A DNA stretch of 15,667 bases from Prevotellaceae bacterium (GCA_031267155.1 JAIRZR010000482.1:1-15667), one strand, 5' to 3'; numbered from the stretch's first letter, positions 1-8,163 are shown. Numbers and translations: made by a program. The notes: generated from the sequence alone by a model not told the origin.

Positions 1-323
1 TCTCGAAAATGCACCATCCGGATTACGCCCTTTCAGGGCTTACGACTGGGGTACATCTTCTACACAGGGCGTTGCCACTGTGCTAATGATGTAACTCTTT
101 CAGAGTTATTTCCAATCTCCAATAATCTCCCAAAAATACCTTTCAGGCACGATTCCAAAATGTCGTTTTTTCATAACCACGGGTCGTAACGTCGTGACTT
201 GTGGCTATTATAAAACAACTCTGAAAGAGTTACATCATTAGCACAGTGGCAACGCCCTGTGTAGAAGATGTACCCTCGTCGTAAGCCCTGAAGGGACGTA
301 ATCCGAATGGTGCATTTTCGAGA
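1..323. repeat. Composite inverted repeat (two 107-bp arms around a degenerate hairpin)
   Basis: The sequence shows positions 1-107 and 217-323 as near-perfect reverse complements (about 102 of 107 match), separated by a 109-bp spacer. Each arm is itself a row of small palindromes: GCCCTTTCAGGGC, CACAGGGCGTTGCCACTGTG and AACTCTTTCAGAGTT. The spacer holds an imperfect hairpin (about 167-214) that begins TTTTTCATAACCACGGGTC. There is no open frame of note and no transposase, so this looks like a non-autonomous, MITE- or REP-like element. The left arm starts at base 1, so the element may extend beyond the window. No gene is seen between 324 and 442. Confidence 0.85.
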
Positions 324-442
324 TATGGCGTATCTGACAGTCAGGAAAAACACCATGGAACACGCACATTTCAGGAAGAGTTGCCGGCATTTTTGAAAAA
401 ATATAATGTATAGTACGGTGAACAGTACTTGTTGGAATAAAT

Positions 443-471
443 GGATTATGCCCTTTTCTACACAGGCTAAT
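443..471 (+). repeat. Degenerate partial copy of the palindromic repeat
   Basis: This short stretch reads GGATTATGCCC, then TTTTCTACACAGG, then CTAAT. Those are the same landmarks, in the same order, as in the full copies at 1-107 and 488-575, but the intervening bases and the inner halves of the palindromes are missing. It is most simply a copy eroded by deletions within the hairpins. It is too short to be certain of. Confidence 0.55.
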
Positions 472-487
472 CAAATGAGACAAACCT

Positions 488-626
488 GATTACGCCCCGT
501 TGGGGCTTAATGATGATGAGATATTTTCTACACAGGGCGTTGCCACTGTGCTAATGATGTAACTCTTTCAGAGTTATTTTTTCATACCCACAGGTCATGA
601 CCGTCACGACCCGTGGGTATGAAAAA
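488..626 (+). repeat. Second copy of the modular palindromic repeat with a terminal long hairpin
   Basis: Positions 526-575 are identical over 50 bp to 58-107. Upstream is a variant of the first palindrome (GCCCCGTTGGGGC at about 493-505). Downstream, 578-626 is a nearly perfect palindrome running from TTTTTCATACCCAC to GTGGGTATGAAAAA with only two or three mismatches. This copy has one arm plus the hairpin and lacks the inverted second arm found at 217-323. It ends about 75 bp before the -33 box of the dapB promoter. Nothing else is recognisable between 627 and 702. Confidence 0.85.
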
Positions 627-702
627 CCCGACATTCTGGAAACGAAGTTCGACGCAGTCAATGCACTTGAGTAAAAACGATGATGATTCTCAAGTTTTTT
701 TG

Positions 703-734
703 TTTGTAATCTCAAAAAAATCATCTAAGTTTGC
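703..734 (+). promoter_or_regulatory. Bacteroidetes-type promoter for the dapB operon
   Basis: A -33 box TTTG at 703-706 is followed after 19 bp by TAAGTTTGC at 726-734, an exact match to the Bacteroidetes -7 consensus TAnnTTTGC. Transcription would start near 740, leaving a 5' leader of about 40 bases before the dapB ATG at 779. No riboswitch-like fold is seen in so short a leader. Confidence 0.75.
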
Positions 735-778
735 ACTGGTAATAAATCTTGTAATATCTATTTTAATATTTGAAACAG

Positions 779-1486
779 ATGAAGATAGCATTGATAGGAT
801 ATGGGAAAATGGGCAGGACTATAGAGCGTTTTGCACTTCAGAGAGGACATTCGATTACAGTCCGGATAGACAAAGACAATACGGAAGACATATATTCCGA
901 CGCATTTAAATCATCGGATATTGCAATTGAATTCAGTGTACCCGAAACGGCTTTTCATAACGTTTCCACAGCATTGAATCTGGGCGTTCCGGTGGTTTGC
1001 GGGACTACGGGATGGCTCGACAAGCTGGATGAAATCAAACAGTTATGCGACAAACAGAAGCTTGCATTCATCTATTCGTCCAATTTCAGCCTTGGAGTCA
1101 ATATATTTTTCCATATAAACAGGAAGCTGGCTGAGGTAATGAAAAATTATCCCGAATACAGGGTTTCCATCGAAGAAATACATCATATTCACAAAAAGGA
1201 CGCCCCGAGCGGAACGGCGGTAAGTCTGGCAGAAGATATACTGAATCAAATCGATCTGAAAAAATGGTCGCTGGAAAACGGTGAAGACAGTCTGCACATA
1301 TCCGCAGTCAGGCAGGGAGAAGTTCCCGGCACACATTCCGTTATGTATGAAAACGATATTGACTCGATCACTATACGCCACGAAGCGAAAAGCCGCGACG
1401 GGTTTGCTTTGGGAGCAGTCATTGCAGCCGAATTTGCGCAGGGCAGACAGGGATTTTTCACAATGAAGGAAGTTTTAGGATTATAA
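779..1486 (+). CDS. dapB: 4-hydroxy-tetrahydrodipicolinate reductase (DapB)
   Basis: DapB is the cytoplasmic NAD(P)H-dependent reductase that converts 4-hydroxy-tetrahydrodipicolinate to tetrahydrodipicolinate in the diaminopimelate/lysine pathway. The protein has the N-terminal nucleotide-binding GYGKMG loop (residues 7-12), the CGTTG segment (74-78), the SSNFSLGVN stretch (about 100-108) and the family signature HHIHKKDAPSGTA (135-147). By alignment with the E. coli enzyme, His135 and Lys139 correspond to catalytic His159 and Lys163. I chose ATG at 779 (235 aa). A TTG at 770 would add three residues ahead of the usual MKIALIGYG start and is less likely. At 235 aa it is shorter than the 273-aa E. 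coli enzyme but complete. It is first in an operon: the next gene starts 14 bp after its stop, and the promoter at 703-734 lies just upstream. Confidence 0.95.
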   Translation: MKIALIGYGKMGRTIERFALQRGHSITVRIDKDNTEDIYSDAFKSSDIAIEFSVPETAFHNVSTALNLGVPVVCGTTGWLDKLDEIKQLCDKQKLAFIYSSNFSLGVNIFFHINRKLAEVMKNYPEYRVSIEEIHHIHKKDAPSGTAVSLAEDILNQIDLKKWSLENGEDSLHISAVRQGEVPGTHSVMYENDIDSITIRHEAKSRDGFALGAVIAAEFAQGRQGFFTMKEVLGL

Positions 1487-1500
1487 GCATTCATAAAAAT

Positions 1501-3423
1501 ATGAAAATACGGCTCTTATATCTTCTTTTACCTGCACTGTCCGTTTCGTCCGTTCTGGGGGCGCAAACGGATAATATCACGGGTATTACAGTAAATATGG
1601 AAGGTACGCTGATGTACTATACCGCAGAAAAATCGGGAGAGCATGCCCTGTATAAAGCCACAAAAAACGGATCGGGAACATGGAATGAAGGAGTGAGCGA
1701 AGATTCCTTTAATGAACATGTTAAAGGCTATACGGTGCAAACTCCTTTCCTGACATACGATGCACAGACTCTGTATTTCAGCGCAAATCTACCCGGTTCG
1801 CGGGGATTCGATATCTTCTATTCCAAAAGGAATGGCGATTCGTGGTCGAAACCTGTTTCCCTTTCTCCGGTGATAAATACCGAAAAGGACGAGATATCGC
1901 CCTCCCTTTCAGCCGATAATCTTACAATTTACTTTACCCGGAACGGGCTTGAAAACGACTGCTACAATATCTACACCTCCGAAACTGATATTTCCGGATG
2001 GTCTGTCCCTCATATCCTGCCCGTACCGGTAAGCACGGGATGCGAAAAGTATGTGCATGTGTCTCCGGCGGGAGAAACTTTACTGTTCTCAACAGACAGA
2101 CTTTCAGAAAAAAAGAAGAAGAAATACAATATATTCCATTCGGAGCTGATCGATAAAAACATCTGGACGCCGCCCTCCCCGATTGACAATACAGCAAAGG
2201 AATACAACGAATTTACTCCCGCCGTCGACTATAGAAACAGCAAAATTTTCGTTACAAAAGGCGGATTCGACAGCCTGAAATATTCGATCTATTCATATAA
2301 CGCTACTCTTGCCAAGCCATATACGGTATTGAAGGGAACAGTGAAAGACGAAACCGGCAAACCCGCAGGCGTTGAGATAACAGTCAGGGACGCCTCTACT
2401 GCCGAACTTTATGGCAGGTCGGAAAGCAATCCGGCAAGCGGAGAATACACTGTCGTGCTTCCAAACAATGGACTGTACAACATAAATTATGCAGTAAAAA
2501 ACGGCTCGCAGCAGTTTGAAAACATCAATACCCTCAACAATTCGCAGGCTCAGATGATAAGAAAGGATATCACGCTGATTGACAAAATAACTGTGAATCT
2601 GAACGTGCAGGACGCCCTGTCGAATCAGCCGCTCAGCGCCGAAGTGCAGGCTTACGAGAAAACCAGAACAGCCAAAGTATCGAAACTCGGCGAAGGGAAA
2701 TACCGTGTTGTTACTCCCGTATCCGAAAGTGTTGATATTGAACTGTACAAAGACAACTACATCAAGGAAAACATAATTGTCAAATTCAATGATTACATGG
2801 GTTTCCCGGAAATGTTCTATTCCGTAAAACTCAAGCCCGACATGCGTTCCGGGATAATTAATGTCAAGGAGATATCTTCCGACCGGGGAATCAATGCCGA
2901 GGTAGCAGTAAAAAACCTGATCAGAAGGGATGACATGACTCCCGTATCCTGTACGGATACTGGAAGATACGAGTTCAATATAAGGAAGGACTCCAAATAT
3001 TCCATCAGTGTAACATTGAAAGATCATTTCTACTACTATGCTGTATGGAAGGCGGATGCGAGCAGAATCGGTCAGACTTTGGAGGTACGCCTGGTGCCCC
3101 TGACAGAAGTGAGCAAAATTCCGATGTCGAATCTGCTGTTTCCCGAGGGGGAATCGGCGCTCTCGCCCGAAGCCATGGGAGAGCTTGACTGTGTTGTGAA
3201 TATATTGAACAGCAATCCCGAATATACGGCAGTAATCTCGCTGTATCATCAGAATGACGCCGGCGAGCTTACCCTTGCCCAGCAGCGCGCAGGCGACATC
3301 ATTACCTTTATGGAATCAAGCCGGGTACCCAAAACGGGATATAAGGTAGAAATTTCTCCCGACGATAAAGTTAGAATCCCCGATATCAACTTTGTTAAAA
3401 ACACTCCAGCCGACAAAAAATGA
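1501..3423 (+). CDS. Exported PD40/OmpA-like envelope protein
   Basis: This is a 640-residue protein with a signal peptide (about residues 1-20, cleaved near VLG-A). Residues about 85-275 contain PD40/WD40-like beta-propeller repeats (TLYFSANLPGSRGFDIFYSK, LTIYFTRNG, TLLFSTDR). These are followed by one or two carboxypeptidase-regulatory/Ig-like beta domains, the first beginning KGTVKDETGKPAGVEITV (about 278-345). The C-terminus (about 545-620) resembles an OmpA-like peptidoglycan-binding fold, with LLFPEGESALSPEA and LAQQRAGDIITF. The usual G-H-T-D core is not recognisable: YHQNDAG stands in its place, so peptidoglycan binding is doubtful. The layout recalls PorE-type OmpA proteins of the type IX secretion system, but no TPR region is seen, so that identity is only a suggestion. 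It overlaps metX by 4 bp (ATGA), implying translational coupling between an envelope protein and a biosynthetic enzyme. Confidence 0.8.
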   Translation: MKIRLLYLLLPALSVSSVLGAQTDNITGITVNMEGTLMYYTAEKSGEHALYKATKNGSGTWNEGVSEDSFNEHVKGYTVQTPFLTYDAQTLYFSANLPGSRGFDIFYSKRNGDSWSKPVSLSPVINTEKDEISPSLSADNLTIYFTRNGLENDCYNIYTSETDISGWSVPHILPVPVSTGCEKYVHVSPAGETLLFSTDRLSEKKKKKYNIFHSELIDKNIWTPPSPIDNTAKEYNEFTPAVDYRNSKIFVTKGGFDSLKYSIYSYNATLAKPYTVLKGTVKDETGKPAGVEITVRDASTAELYGRSESNPASGEYTVVLPNNGLYNINYAVKNGSQQFENINTLNNSQAQMIRKDITLIDKITVNLNVQDALSNQPLSAEVQAYEKTRTAKVSKLGEGKYRVVTPVSESVDIELYKDNYIKENIIVKFNDYMGFPEMFYSVKLKPDMRSGIINVKEISSDRGINAEVAVKNLIRRDDMTPVSCTDTGRYEFNIRKDSKYSISVTLKDHFYYYAVWKADASRIGQTLEVRLVPLTEVSKIPMSNLLFPEGESALSPEAMGELDCVVNILNSNPEYTAVISLYHQNDAGELTLAQQRAGDIITFMESSRVPKTGYKVEISPDDKVRIPDINFVKNTPADKK

Positions 3424-4445
3424 AAGAAGAACATATCAGATTTCCAGGTACATTCCGTTTGGAAACAGGCGAGGTACTCGAAGATATCGAAATAACATAT
3501 CATACTCTGGGTACTCTGACCGCAGGCAGTAAAGTTGTCTGGATATGCCATGCCCTGACTGCCAATTCGAATGCAAAGGACTGGTGGGAGGGAATGGTCG
3601 GCGATGACAGGTTTTTCAACGGACAGGACTATTTTCTTGTCTGCGCCAATGTCCCGGGTTCCTGTTACGGAACGACGGGACCGCTTTCCGTCAATCCTCA
3701 AACGGGAAAACCGTATTTTGGCAATTTCCCTCACGTGACTGTAAGAGACATGGTTGCCGCCCACAATAAACTCAGGGAATATCTGGGTATAGACAGGATA
3801 TATGCCGTAATAGGAAGCTCAATCGGCGGTTTTCAGGCGATTGAGTATGCAATGTCCATTCCCGACAGAATAGAGCATCTCGTACTTATAGCTACAAACT
3901 GCCGCGTTACGCCCTGGGGAACAGCATTCAACGAAGCACAGCGCATGTCGATATTTGCCGATAAGACCTATTTCGACAATGTCCCGGAAGGCGGACTGGA
4001 AGGAATGAAGGCGGCAAGGGCTACGGCATTGCTTAGCTACCGGAGCTATGACGGATATAATCAAACTCAGTATGAAGAAAATGACGACGTCATATTTGCC
4101 GATAAGGCAGCGTCATACGAAAGATACCAGGGCAAAAAACTTGCCGACAGATTCAATGCCTATTCGTATGTGATAATGACAAAAGCTATTGACAGTCATA
4201 ACGCCGGACGCTTCAGAGGCGGCGTGGACAGGGCGCTTGCCGCCCTGAACGTGAAAACTCTGCTGATCGGAATCGACAGCGATATTCTGTTCCCGACTGC
4301 GGAACTGAAATTCATGCACGACAGGATTCCAAATTCACAGTATGCGGAACTTTCTTCCGTTTTCGGTCATGACGGCTTTCTGCTGGAATCAAAACAGTTG
4401 TCGGAAATAATGCAGAACTTTTTCGATAACACACATTCCCGATAA
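3420..4445 (+). CDS. metX: Homoserine O-acetyltransferase (MetX), alpha/beta hydrolase
   Basis: MetX transfers an acetyl group from acetyl-CoA to homoserine, the committed activation step of methionine synthesis. The 341-aa protein has the alpha/beta-hydrolase fold. The nucleophile elbow is GSSIGG (132-137) with Ser134 as nucleophile, Asp288 lies in GIDSDILFP and His317 in FGHDGF, together forming the Ser-Asp-His triad. Family landmarks include HALTANSNA (48-56), GSCYGTTGP (80-88) and SYRSYDGY (about 206-213). The acetyl versus succinyl donor and homoserine versus serine acceptor cannot be settled from sequence by eye; acetyl and homoserine are the usual assignment in Bacteroidetes. It is the last gene of the dapB operon, and with dapB it puts two branches of the aspartate pathway on one transcript. 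No convincing terminator was found in the 70-bp convergent gap after it. Confidence 0.92.
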   Translation: MKEEHIRFPGTFRLETGEVLEDIEITYHTLGTLTAGSKVVWICHALTANSNAKDWWEGMVGDDRFFNGQDYFLVCANVPGSCYGTTGPLSVNPQTGKPYFGNFPHVTVRDMVAAHNKLREYLGIDRIYAVIGSSIGGFQAIEYAMSIPDRIEHLVLIATNCRVTPWGTAFNEAQRMSIFADKTYFDNVPEGGLEGMKAARATALLSYRSYDGYNQTQYEENDDVIFADKAASYERYQGKKLADRFNAYSYVIMTKAIDSHNAGRFRGGVDRALAALNVKTLLIGIDSDILFPTAELKFMHDRIPNSQYAELSSVFGHDGFLLESKQLSEIMQNFFDNTHSR

Positions 4446-4515
4446 ATTGATTGTCTTTTTCCAAGTTTTATTTTTGTTGTCGAGACTAATAACGGCCGCA
4501 GAACGTCTCTAACTG

Positions 4516-5919
4516 TTAACTGTTTCGTATATATTTTTTATCGAAATTCACCAGATAAAGTTGTTTTGAAGCGCGTGTTATAGCTGTATAAAACCATCTC
4601 AGGTCTTCGAAACTGAGATTGTCGTCCGCAAAATAAGGGCAATCCAGAAAAACACATTCCCACTGCCCGCCCTGCGACTTATGGCATGTAACAGCGTATG
4701 CAAACTTGATTTGCAGAGCGTTGAAAAAAGGATCCTCCTTTATTGCCTTATATCTTTGCCGTTTATTCGTGATATGCGCATAATCTTCGGCAAGACTGTA
4801 GAACAGCTGTTTATTCATCTCGGCGGACAGCGAAGCCGATTCTGTTCCCAGCGTATCAAGAATAGCCTTGCTTTCTATCTCAAGATTGTTGTAGTCGGGA
4901 AATTCCAGTATCATATCCGCAAAATGAAGCCCGTAACATTTCTGGTATTTCCTTATTCGCCGGACAGTTGCCATGTCGCCGTTGGCAATAAAGTCTATTT
5001 CTTCCATTTCCCTGGGCATATAGTTGTTTTTGACGACCATGACCCTGTCGCCGGAAGCGATTTCGTCTTCCATAAAGAGCACCCTGTTCCTTATACCTTC
5101 ATTATACTTGTTTGCCTTCTTGTTCGACCTGCAAATGACGATTGTTTCCTCCTTGCCGTATTTGGAATAGGCATCCGAAAGGGATTCAATCAGGTCTGCT
5201 CCCGCAATATTCCCGATATCGGGGAAATCGACCCGAAATTCGGGAAACCTGACATCCTTGACTTCGATCTGTTTCCTGATTTCCGTTGCGTTAAACAGTA
5301 TTCCCGATTCATTAGTCTGCCTGACCACCTCTTTCAGTTCCGCCTCCATACAGTTGCCGTAATATCCGAGCCTGCTGATATCCAGCGCCGGACTTAGACT
5401 GAAACCCACAGGCGGGAGCTGGGCGCTGTCGCCAACGATGACAATCTTGCATCGCGTCCCGCTTTTCACATAAGTCATCATGTCTTCCAGCAAATCGCCG
5501 GAACCGAAAATTGACTGTTCGTACGAATTTCCCGATATCATGGAAGCCTCATCTACAATAAAAACAGCGCTTTTGTACATGTTCGGGGCGAGTGCAAATT
5601 CCGACTGTTCGATGGACTTTTGCCTGTAGATTTTCCTGTGAATGGTAGCTGCCTGAAATCCCGCATACGAAGCCAGTACCTTTGCCGCCCGTCCGGTGGG
5701 AGCCATCAGGACAGTGTTAATCCTTATCGATCTCAAACTTTGTACCAGCGCTGCGATTACCGAAGTTTTCCCCGTTCCGGCATATCCTTTCAGCAGGAAA
5801 ATCGGCATATTTGCGTCCAAAATGAAGCGCGAAAGGTCTCGAATCAGGCTTTTCTGGTCTGATGTCGGAATAAATTTTAAATTGCTTTCTATAAGATTAA
5901 CAATGAGTTCTGTGTCCAC
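4516..5919 (-). CDS. RecD/Dda-like SF1 DNA helicase (AAA ATPase)
   Basis: This is a 467-aa ATP-dependent helicase of superfamily 1B, the kind often annotated in Bacteroidetes as 'AAA family ATPase' or 'exodeoxyribonuclease V alpha-like'. Motif I (Walker A) is GYAGTGKTS at 45-53. Motif Ia is APTGRAA at 73-79, Walker B is VDEAS at about 122-126, and motif III is VGDSAQLPPVG. The C-terminal UvrD_C_2-type domain has VTCHKSQGGQW (motif V) and YTAITRASKQL (motif VI). The full motif set suggests an active enzyme that unwinds DNA in repair or replication restart. The start is GTG at 5919; an in-frame TAA lies about 12 bp upstream and no ATG fits. It is divergent from the gene at 6044 and probably transcribed from the shared palindromic promoter at 5967-5984. 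Confidence 0.88.
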   Translation of the reverse strand: MDTELIVNLIESNLKFIPTSDQKSLIRDLSRFILDANMPIFLLKGYAGTGKTSVIAALVQSLRSIRINTVLMAPTGRAAKVLASYAGFQAATIHRKIYRQKSIEQSEFALAPNMYKSAVFIVDEASMISGNSYEQSIFGSGDLLEDMMTYVKSGTRCKIVIVGDSAQLPPVGFSLSPALDISRLGYYGNCMEAELKEVVRQTNESGILFNATEIRKQIEVKDVRFPEFRVDFPDIGNIAGADLIESLSDAYSKYGKEETIVICRSNKKANKYNEGIRNRVLFMEDEIASGDRVMVVKNNYMPREMEEIDFIANGDMATVRRIRKYQKCYGLHFADMILEFPDYNNLEIESKAILDTLGTESASLSAEMNKQLFYSLAEDYAHITNKRQRYKAIKEDPFFNALQIKFAYAVTCHKSQGGQWECVFLDCPYFADDNLSFEDLRWFYTAITRASKQLYLVNFDKKYIRNS

Positions 5920-5966
5920 GATAAAAAATTATTTTCAAAAGAATACATTTCATTTATTTTTTTTTC

Positions 5967-5984
5967 TAACTTTGCGCAAAGTTA
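5967..5984. promoter_or_regulatory. Palindromic divergent promoter core (a -7 box on each strand)
   Basis: The 18 bp TAACTTTGCGCAAAGTTA form a perfect palindrome made of two abutting Bacteroidetes -7 boxes (TAnnTTTGC), one per strand. The + box would serve the 6044 gene (leader about 60 bases) and the - box the helicase (leader about 50 bases). On the - strand a TTTA at 6009-6006 sits at an acceptable -33 distance. On the + strand no clear -33 box is visible. With the usual spacing each start site would lie in or next to the other promoter's -7 box. The palindrome could also be a repressor operator. Confidence 0.6.
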
Positions 5985-6043
5985 ATTTAAAATTTTTGAC
6001 TGTAGTAAAAAGTATATATAATAAGTAATTCAAATGTAAAATA

Positions 6044-6649
6044 ATGAAAACTATTATTCAAATTATTCTGGGCGTTATCGTCGTTGTTTTAGCCTACATG
6101 TTATATGATAGCTTAATGGAACCTATCCGTTTTAACAAGGCAGTTGAGTATCGTAGCGAGCTGGTAGTTCAGCGATTAAAACACATTAGAGACTTGCAGG
6201 TAGCATACAAGGACTGCTATGGTCGTTACAGTGGAGGATTTGATACTTTAATCAACTTCTATAAAAACGACAGTCTTAAAATTGTAAAACAGGTCGGTTC
6301 ATGGGACGATTCCGTCGCCATTGCCAAAAAACTGGTTTACACTGATACAATAAGAATTGCAGTGAAAGATTCCATGTTCAGGAGTGTGGCAGACTTCAGT
6401 GTCGATTCCCTCGCTTATGTTCCTGTTGTACATGAACCGTTCGACTTGCAGGCTATTTCGTATATGTCCATTTCGAAGGTTACTATTCCACTTTTCGAAG
6501 CCGGCGTTCACAATGACGTATTCCTCAAAGGACTGGACAGGCAGTCGATTGTTAATCTCAACGATAAGGATAAAGAGATGAACAGGTATCCGGGGATTAA
6601 GGTTGGAAGCGTGACTCAGCCAAACAACAACGCCGGTAACTGGGAATAA
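6044..6649 (+). CDS. Membrane-anchored protein of unknown function, upstream of DUF3822/rsmD
   Basis: I do not recognise a named family. The 201-aa product begins with a hydrophobic helix (about residues 4-24), which is either an uncleaved anchor or a signal. A hydrophilic, probably periplasmic domain follows. The segment after the helix (RLKHIRDLQVAYKDCYGRYS, then FDTLINF) has the rhythm of pseudopilin-like proteins, in which an N-terminal helix leads into AYK...G.Y. This is an impression by eye, not a homology result, and a prepilin peptidase site is not evident. The tail is rich in Asn and Gly. The DUF3822 gene starts 11 bp after its stop and rsmD overlaps that gene, so the three are likely co-transcribed from the palindromic promoter at 5967-5984. 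Confidence 0.8.
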   Translation: MKTIIQIILGVIVVVLAYMLYDSLMEPIRFNKAVEYRSELVVQRLKHIRDLQVAYKDCYGRYSGGFDTLINFYKNDSLKIVKQVGSWDDSVAIAKKLVYTDTIRIAVKDSMFRSVADFSVDSLAYVPVVHEPFDLQAISYMSISKVTIPLFEAGVHNDVFLKGLDRQSIVNLNDKDKEMNRYPGIKVGSVTQPNNNAGNWE

Positions 6650-6660
6650 AAATCCGACAA

Positions 6661-7482
6661 ATGCAGTCCGGCATTAATTATGTTGATAAAAGCTTCTGTT
6701 TAACAGCTAATAAGGATTATAGATTATCCATTCAGGTAAGTCTGAATGGATTTTCTTTTTGCATATACGATGCCGATAAACAAAAGCATGTGGTACTGAA
6801 GAATTTCCCCTATTCCGAAAATATTGCCGACGTCAATTTCTGGGTAAAGGAAATTAACCGGATCATGGAGAATATGACAGATATTCCTGCTGTTAAAACT
6901 CCTGTCAAATGCCTGTTTATTTCCCGTAAAAACGTTCTCATACCCAAAAGCGTCTTTTCTGTAAACAGTATCAGGTCGTATGTCTCGTTTTTCTTTCAGC
7001 TCGACGAACTTGACGAAATTCATTACAGATATATCCCTGAGATTGAAGGATACTGCTGTTTCGCCTTGCCAAGTCCCGTCGTATCCAAAATCATTTCCCG
7101 TTTCGACAAACCGGACTTTTTCAATCAGGCATATCAGACAATCTGCAGGGCGAAAGATGTTGATACGGGAATGAATATTGTGTTTTGCGGTAATTTCATG
7201 GATGTAAGTGTATTTAAGGACAGCAGGCTTGTCATGAACAACTCTTTCGAGATATTCGACGTCAAAGATACGGTTTACTTTATTTCAGCCATATCCGACA
7301 AGTTCGGTCTCAAGGATATGCCTGTACATATATCGGGAGATATTTCGAACAGCGAAGTAAAAAAGCTTAAAATGTTTTTCCCTTCAATCATTCAGGAATA
7401 CAACAGACAGATTTCGCTCCTGCTCGGCGCCGAAATTGCGGCAAAGTATCACAATTTATTGTCATTACAGGAATGCGAATAG
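6661..7482 (+). CDS. DUF3822 family protein
   Basis: This 273-aa cytoplasmic protein has no signal peptide or membrane helix. The N-terminal pattern (YRLSIQVSLNGFSFCIYDAD, about residues 21-40) and its place directly before rsmD match DUF3822, an uncharacterised family found mainly in Bacteroidetes. The C-terminal half has a strand pattern (NIVFCGNFMDVSVFKDSRLV, then NSFEIFDVKD, then VHISGD) that resembles actin-fold subunits such as PilM and GspL. Strong phosphate-binding motifs are absent, so ATP binding is uncertain. Its end overlaps the start of rsmD by 10 bp. The function is unknown. The neighbour with a possible pseudopilin-like shape makes an envelope-assembly role conceivable but unproven. 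Confidence 0.85.
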   Translation: MQSGINYVDKSFCLTANKDYRLSIQVSLNGFSFCIYDADKQKHVVLKNFPYSENIADVNFWVKEINRIMENMTDIPAVKTPVKCLFISRKNVLIPKSVFSVNSIRSYVSFFFQLDELDEIHYRYIPEIEGYCCFALPSPVVSKIISRFDKPDFFNQAYQTICRAKDVDTGMNIVFCGNFMDVSVFKDSRLVMNNSFEIFDVKDTVYFISAISDKFGLKDMPVHISGDISNSEVKKLKMFFPSIIQEYNRQISLLLGAEIAAKYHNLLSLQECE

Positions 7483-8030
7483 TCAGCGGACAATACAGAG
7501 GACGTTTGTTGCCTGCCCTTCCGAAAGCGTTTAAAGCCAGACCGACTACGGACTTTGCCAAGGAAAACCTGTTCAATATTCTGGAAAATTCGTTTGACCT
7601 CAGCGCCGTTAAAGTTCTCGATCTTTTTGCCGGAACAGGCGGGATATCATACGAGTTTGCTTCGAGAGGAAGCAGGCATATCGATACGGTAGAGATAGAA
7701 CCTTTGCATTATACATATATCAAAAAAACAGCCGAGACTTTGGATTTCACTCAAATACATGTTGTCCGAAACGATTCTTTCCGCTTTCTCAAATTCTGCC
7801 GCGAATCATACGATATTATTTTCGCAGATCCTCCGTATGCCAACAGTAAAACAGCGCTTATCCCCAAGCTGGTGATCGAAAATAATTTGCTTAACGAAGG
7901 AGGATACCTTATAATTGAACACTCGTCGACAAACAACTTTTCGGAAACCGAAGGTTTTATACGGCAGCGATGCTACGGCAGTGTGAATTTCTCTTTTTTC
8001 GGGAAACAGGATATTCAGCAACTTATGTGA
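7473..8030 (+). CDS. rsmD: 16S rRNA (guanine(966)-N2)-methyltransferase RsmD
   Basis: RsmD methylates N2 of guanine 966 (E. coli numbering) of 16S rRNA in the 30S subunit, using S-adenosylmethionine. The 185-aa protein begins with the typical MRIVSGQYRGR and has the RPTTDFAKENLFN segment (23-35). The SAM-binding motif is DLFAGTGG (50-57), the acidic motif II is VEIEP (82-86), and the N-methyltransferase catalytic motif is DPPY (119-122). Length and motif order fit the family. The start codon ATG lies inside the end of the DUF3822 gene (10-bp overlap), implying translational coupling. No clear terminator follows; the 190 bp after it contain T-runs and the next promoter. Confidence 0.94.
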   Translation: MRIVSGQYRGRLLPALPKAFKARPTTDFAKENLFNILENSFDLSAVKVLDLFAGTGGISYEFASRGSRHIDTVEIEPLHYTYIKKTAETLDFTQIHVVRNDSFRFLKFCRESYDIIFADPPYANSKTALIPKLVIENNLLNEGGYLIIEHSSTNNFSETEGFIRQRCYGSVNFSFFGKQDIQQLM

Positions 8031-8163
8031 CTTTGCGGTAGTTTTCAATTTCTAAACTCATCCTTAAACACTCCTGTTTGCATAAACATCGACCGTAAAT
8101 GTTGTTTTGCTTGAACCGTTCCAATCAAATTCATGCTATTATGACGCCCCTTTTTTTTCATTT

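Noticed and set aside
613..909. 98-aa + strand frame overlapping the start of dapB
   Set aside because: It begins inside the palindromic repeat, crosses the promoter and runs out of frame into dapB. No family resemblance.
2293..3249. 318-aa open frame on the - strand within the PD40/OmpA-like gene
   Set aside because: It is a shadow of a well-supported + strand gene with signal peptide and domains. The translation looks random and has no start context.
4446..4515. Bidirectional terminator between metX and the helicase gene
   Set aside because: Only a GAGAC/GTCTC pair with a long loop is visible, without a T-run directly after it. Too weak to annotate.
4681..5397. 238-aa + strand frame within the helicase gene
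   Set aside because: It is antisense to a helicase with all expected motifs and has no recognisable domain.
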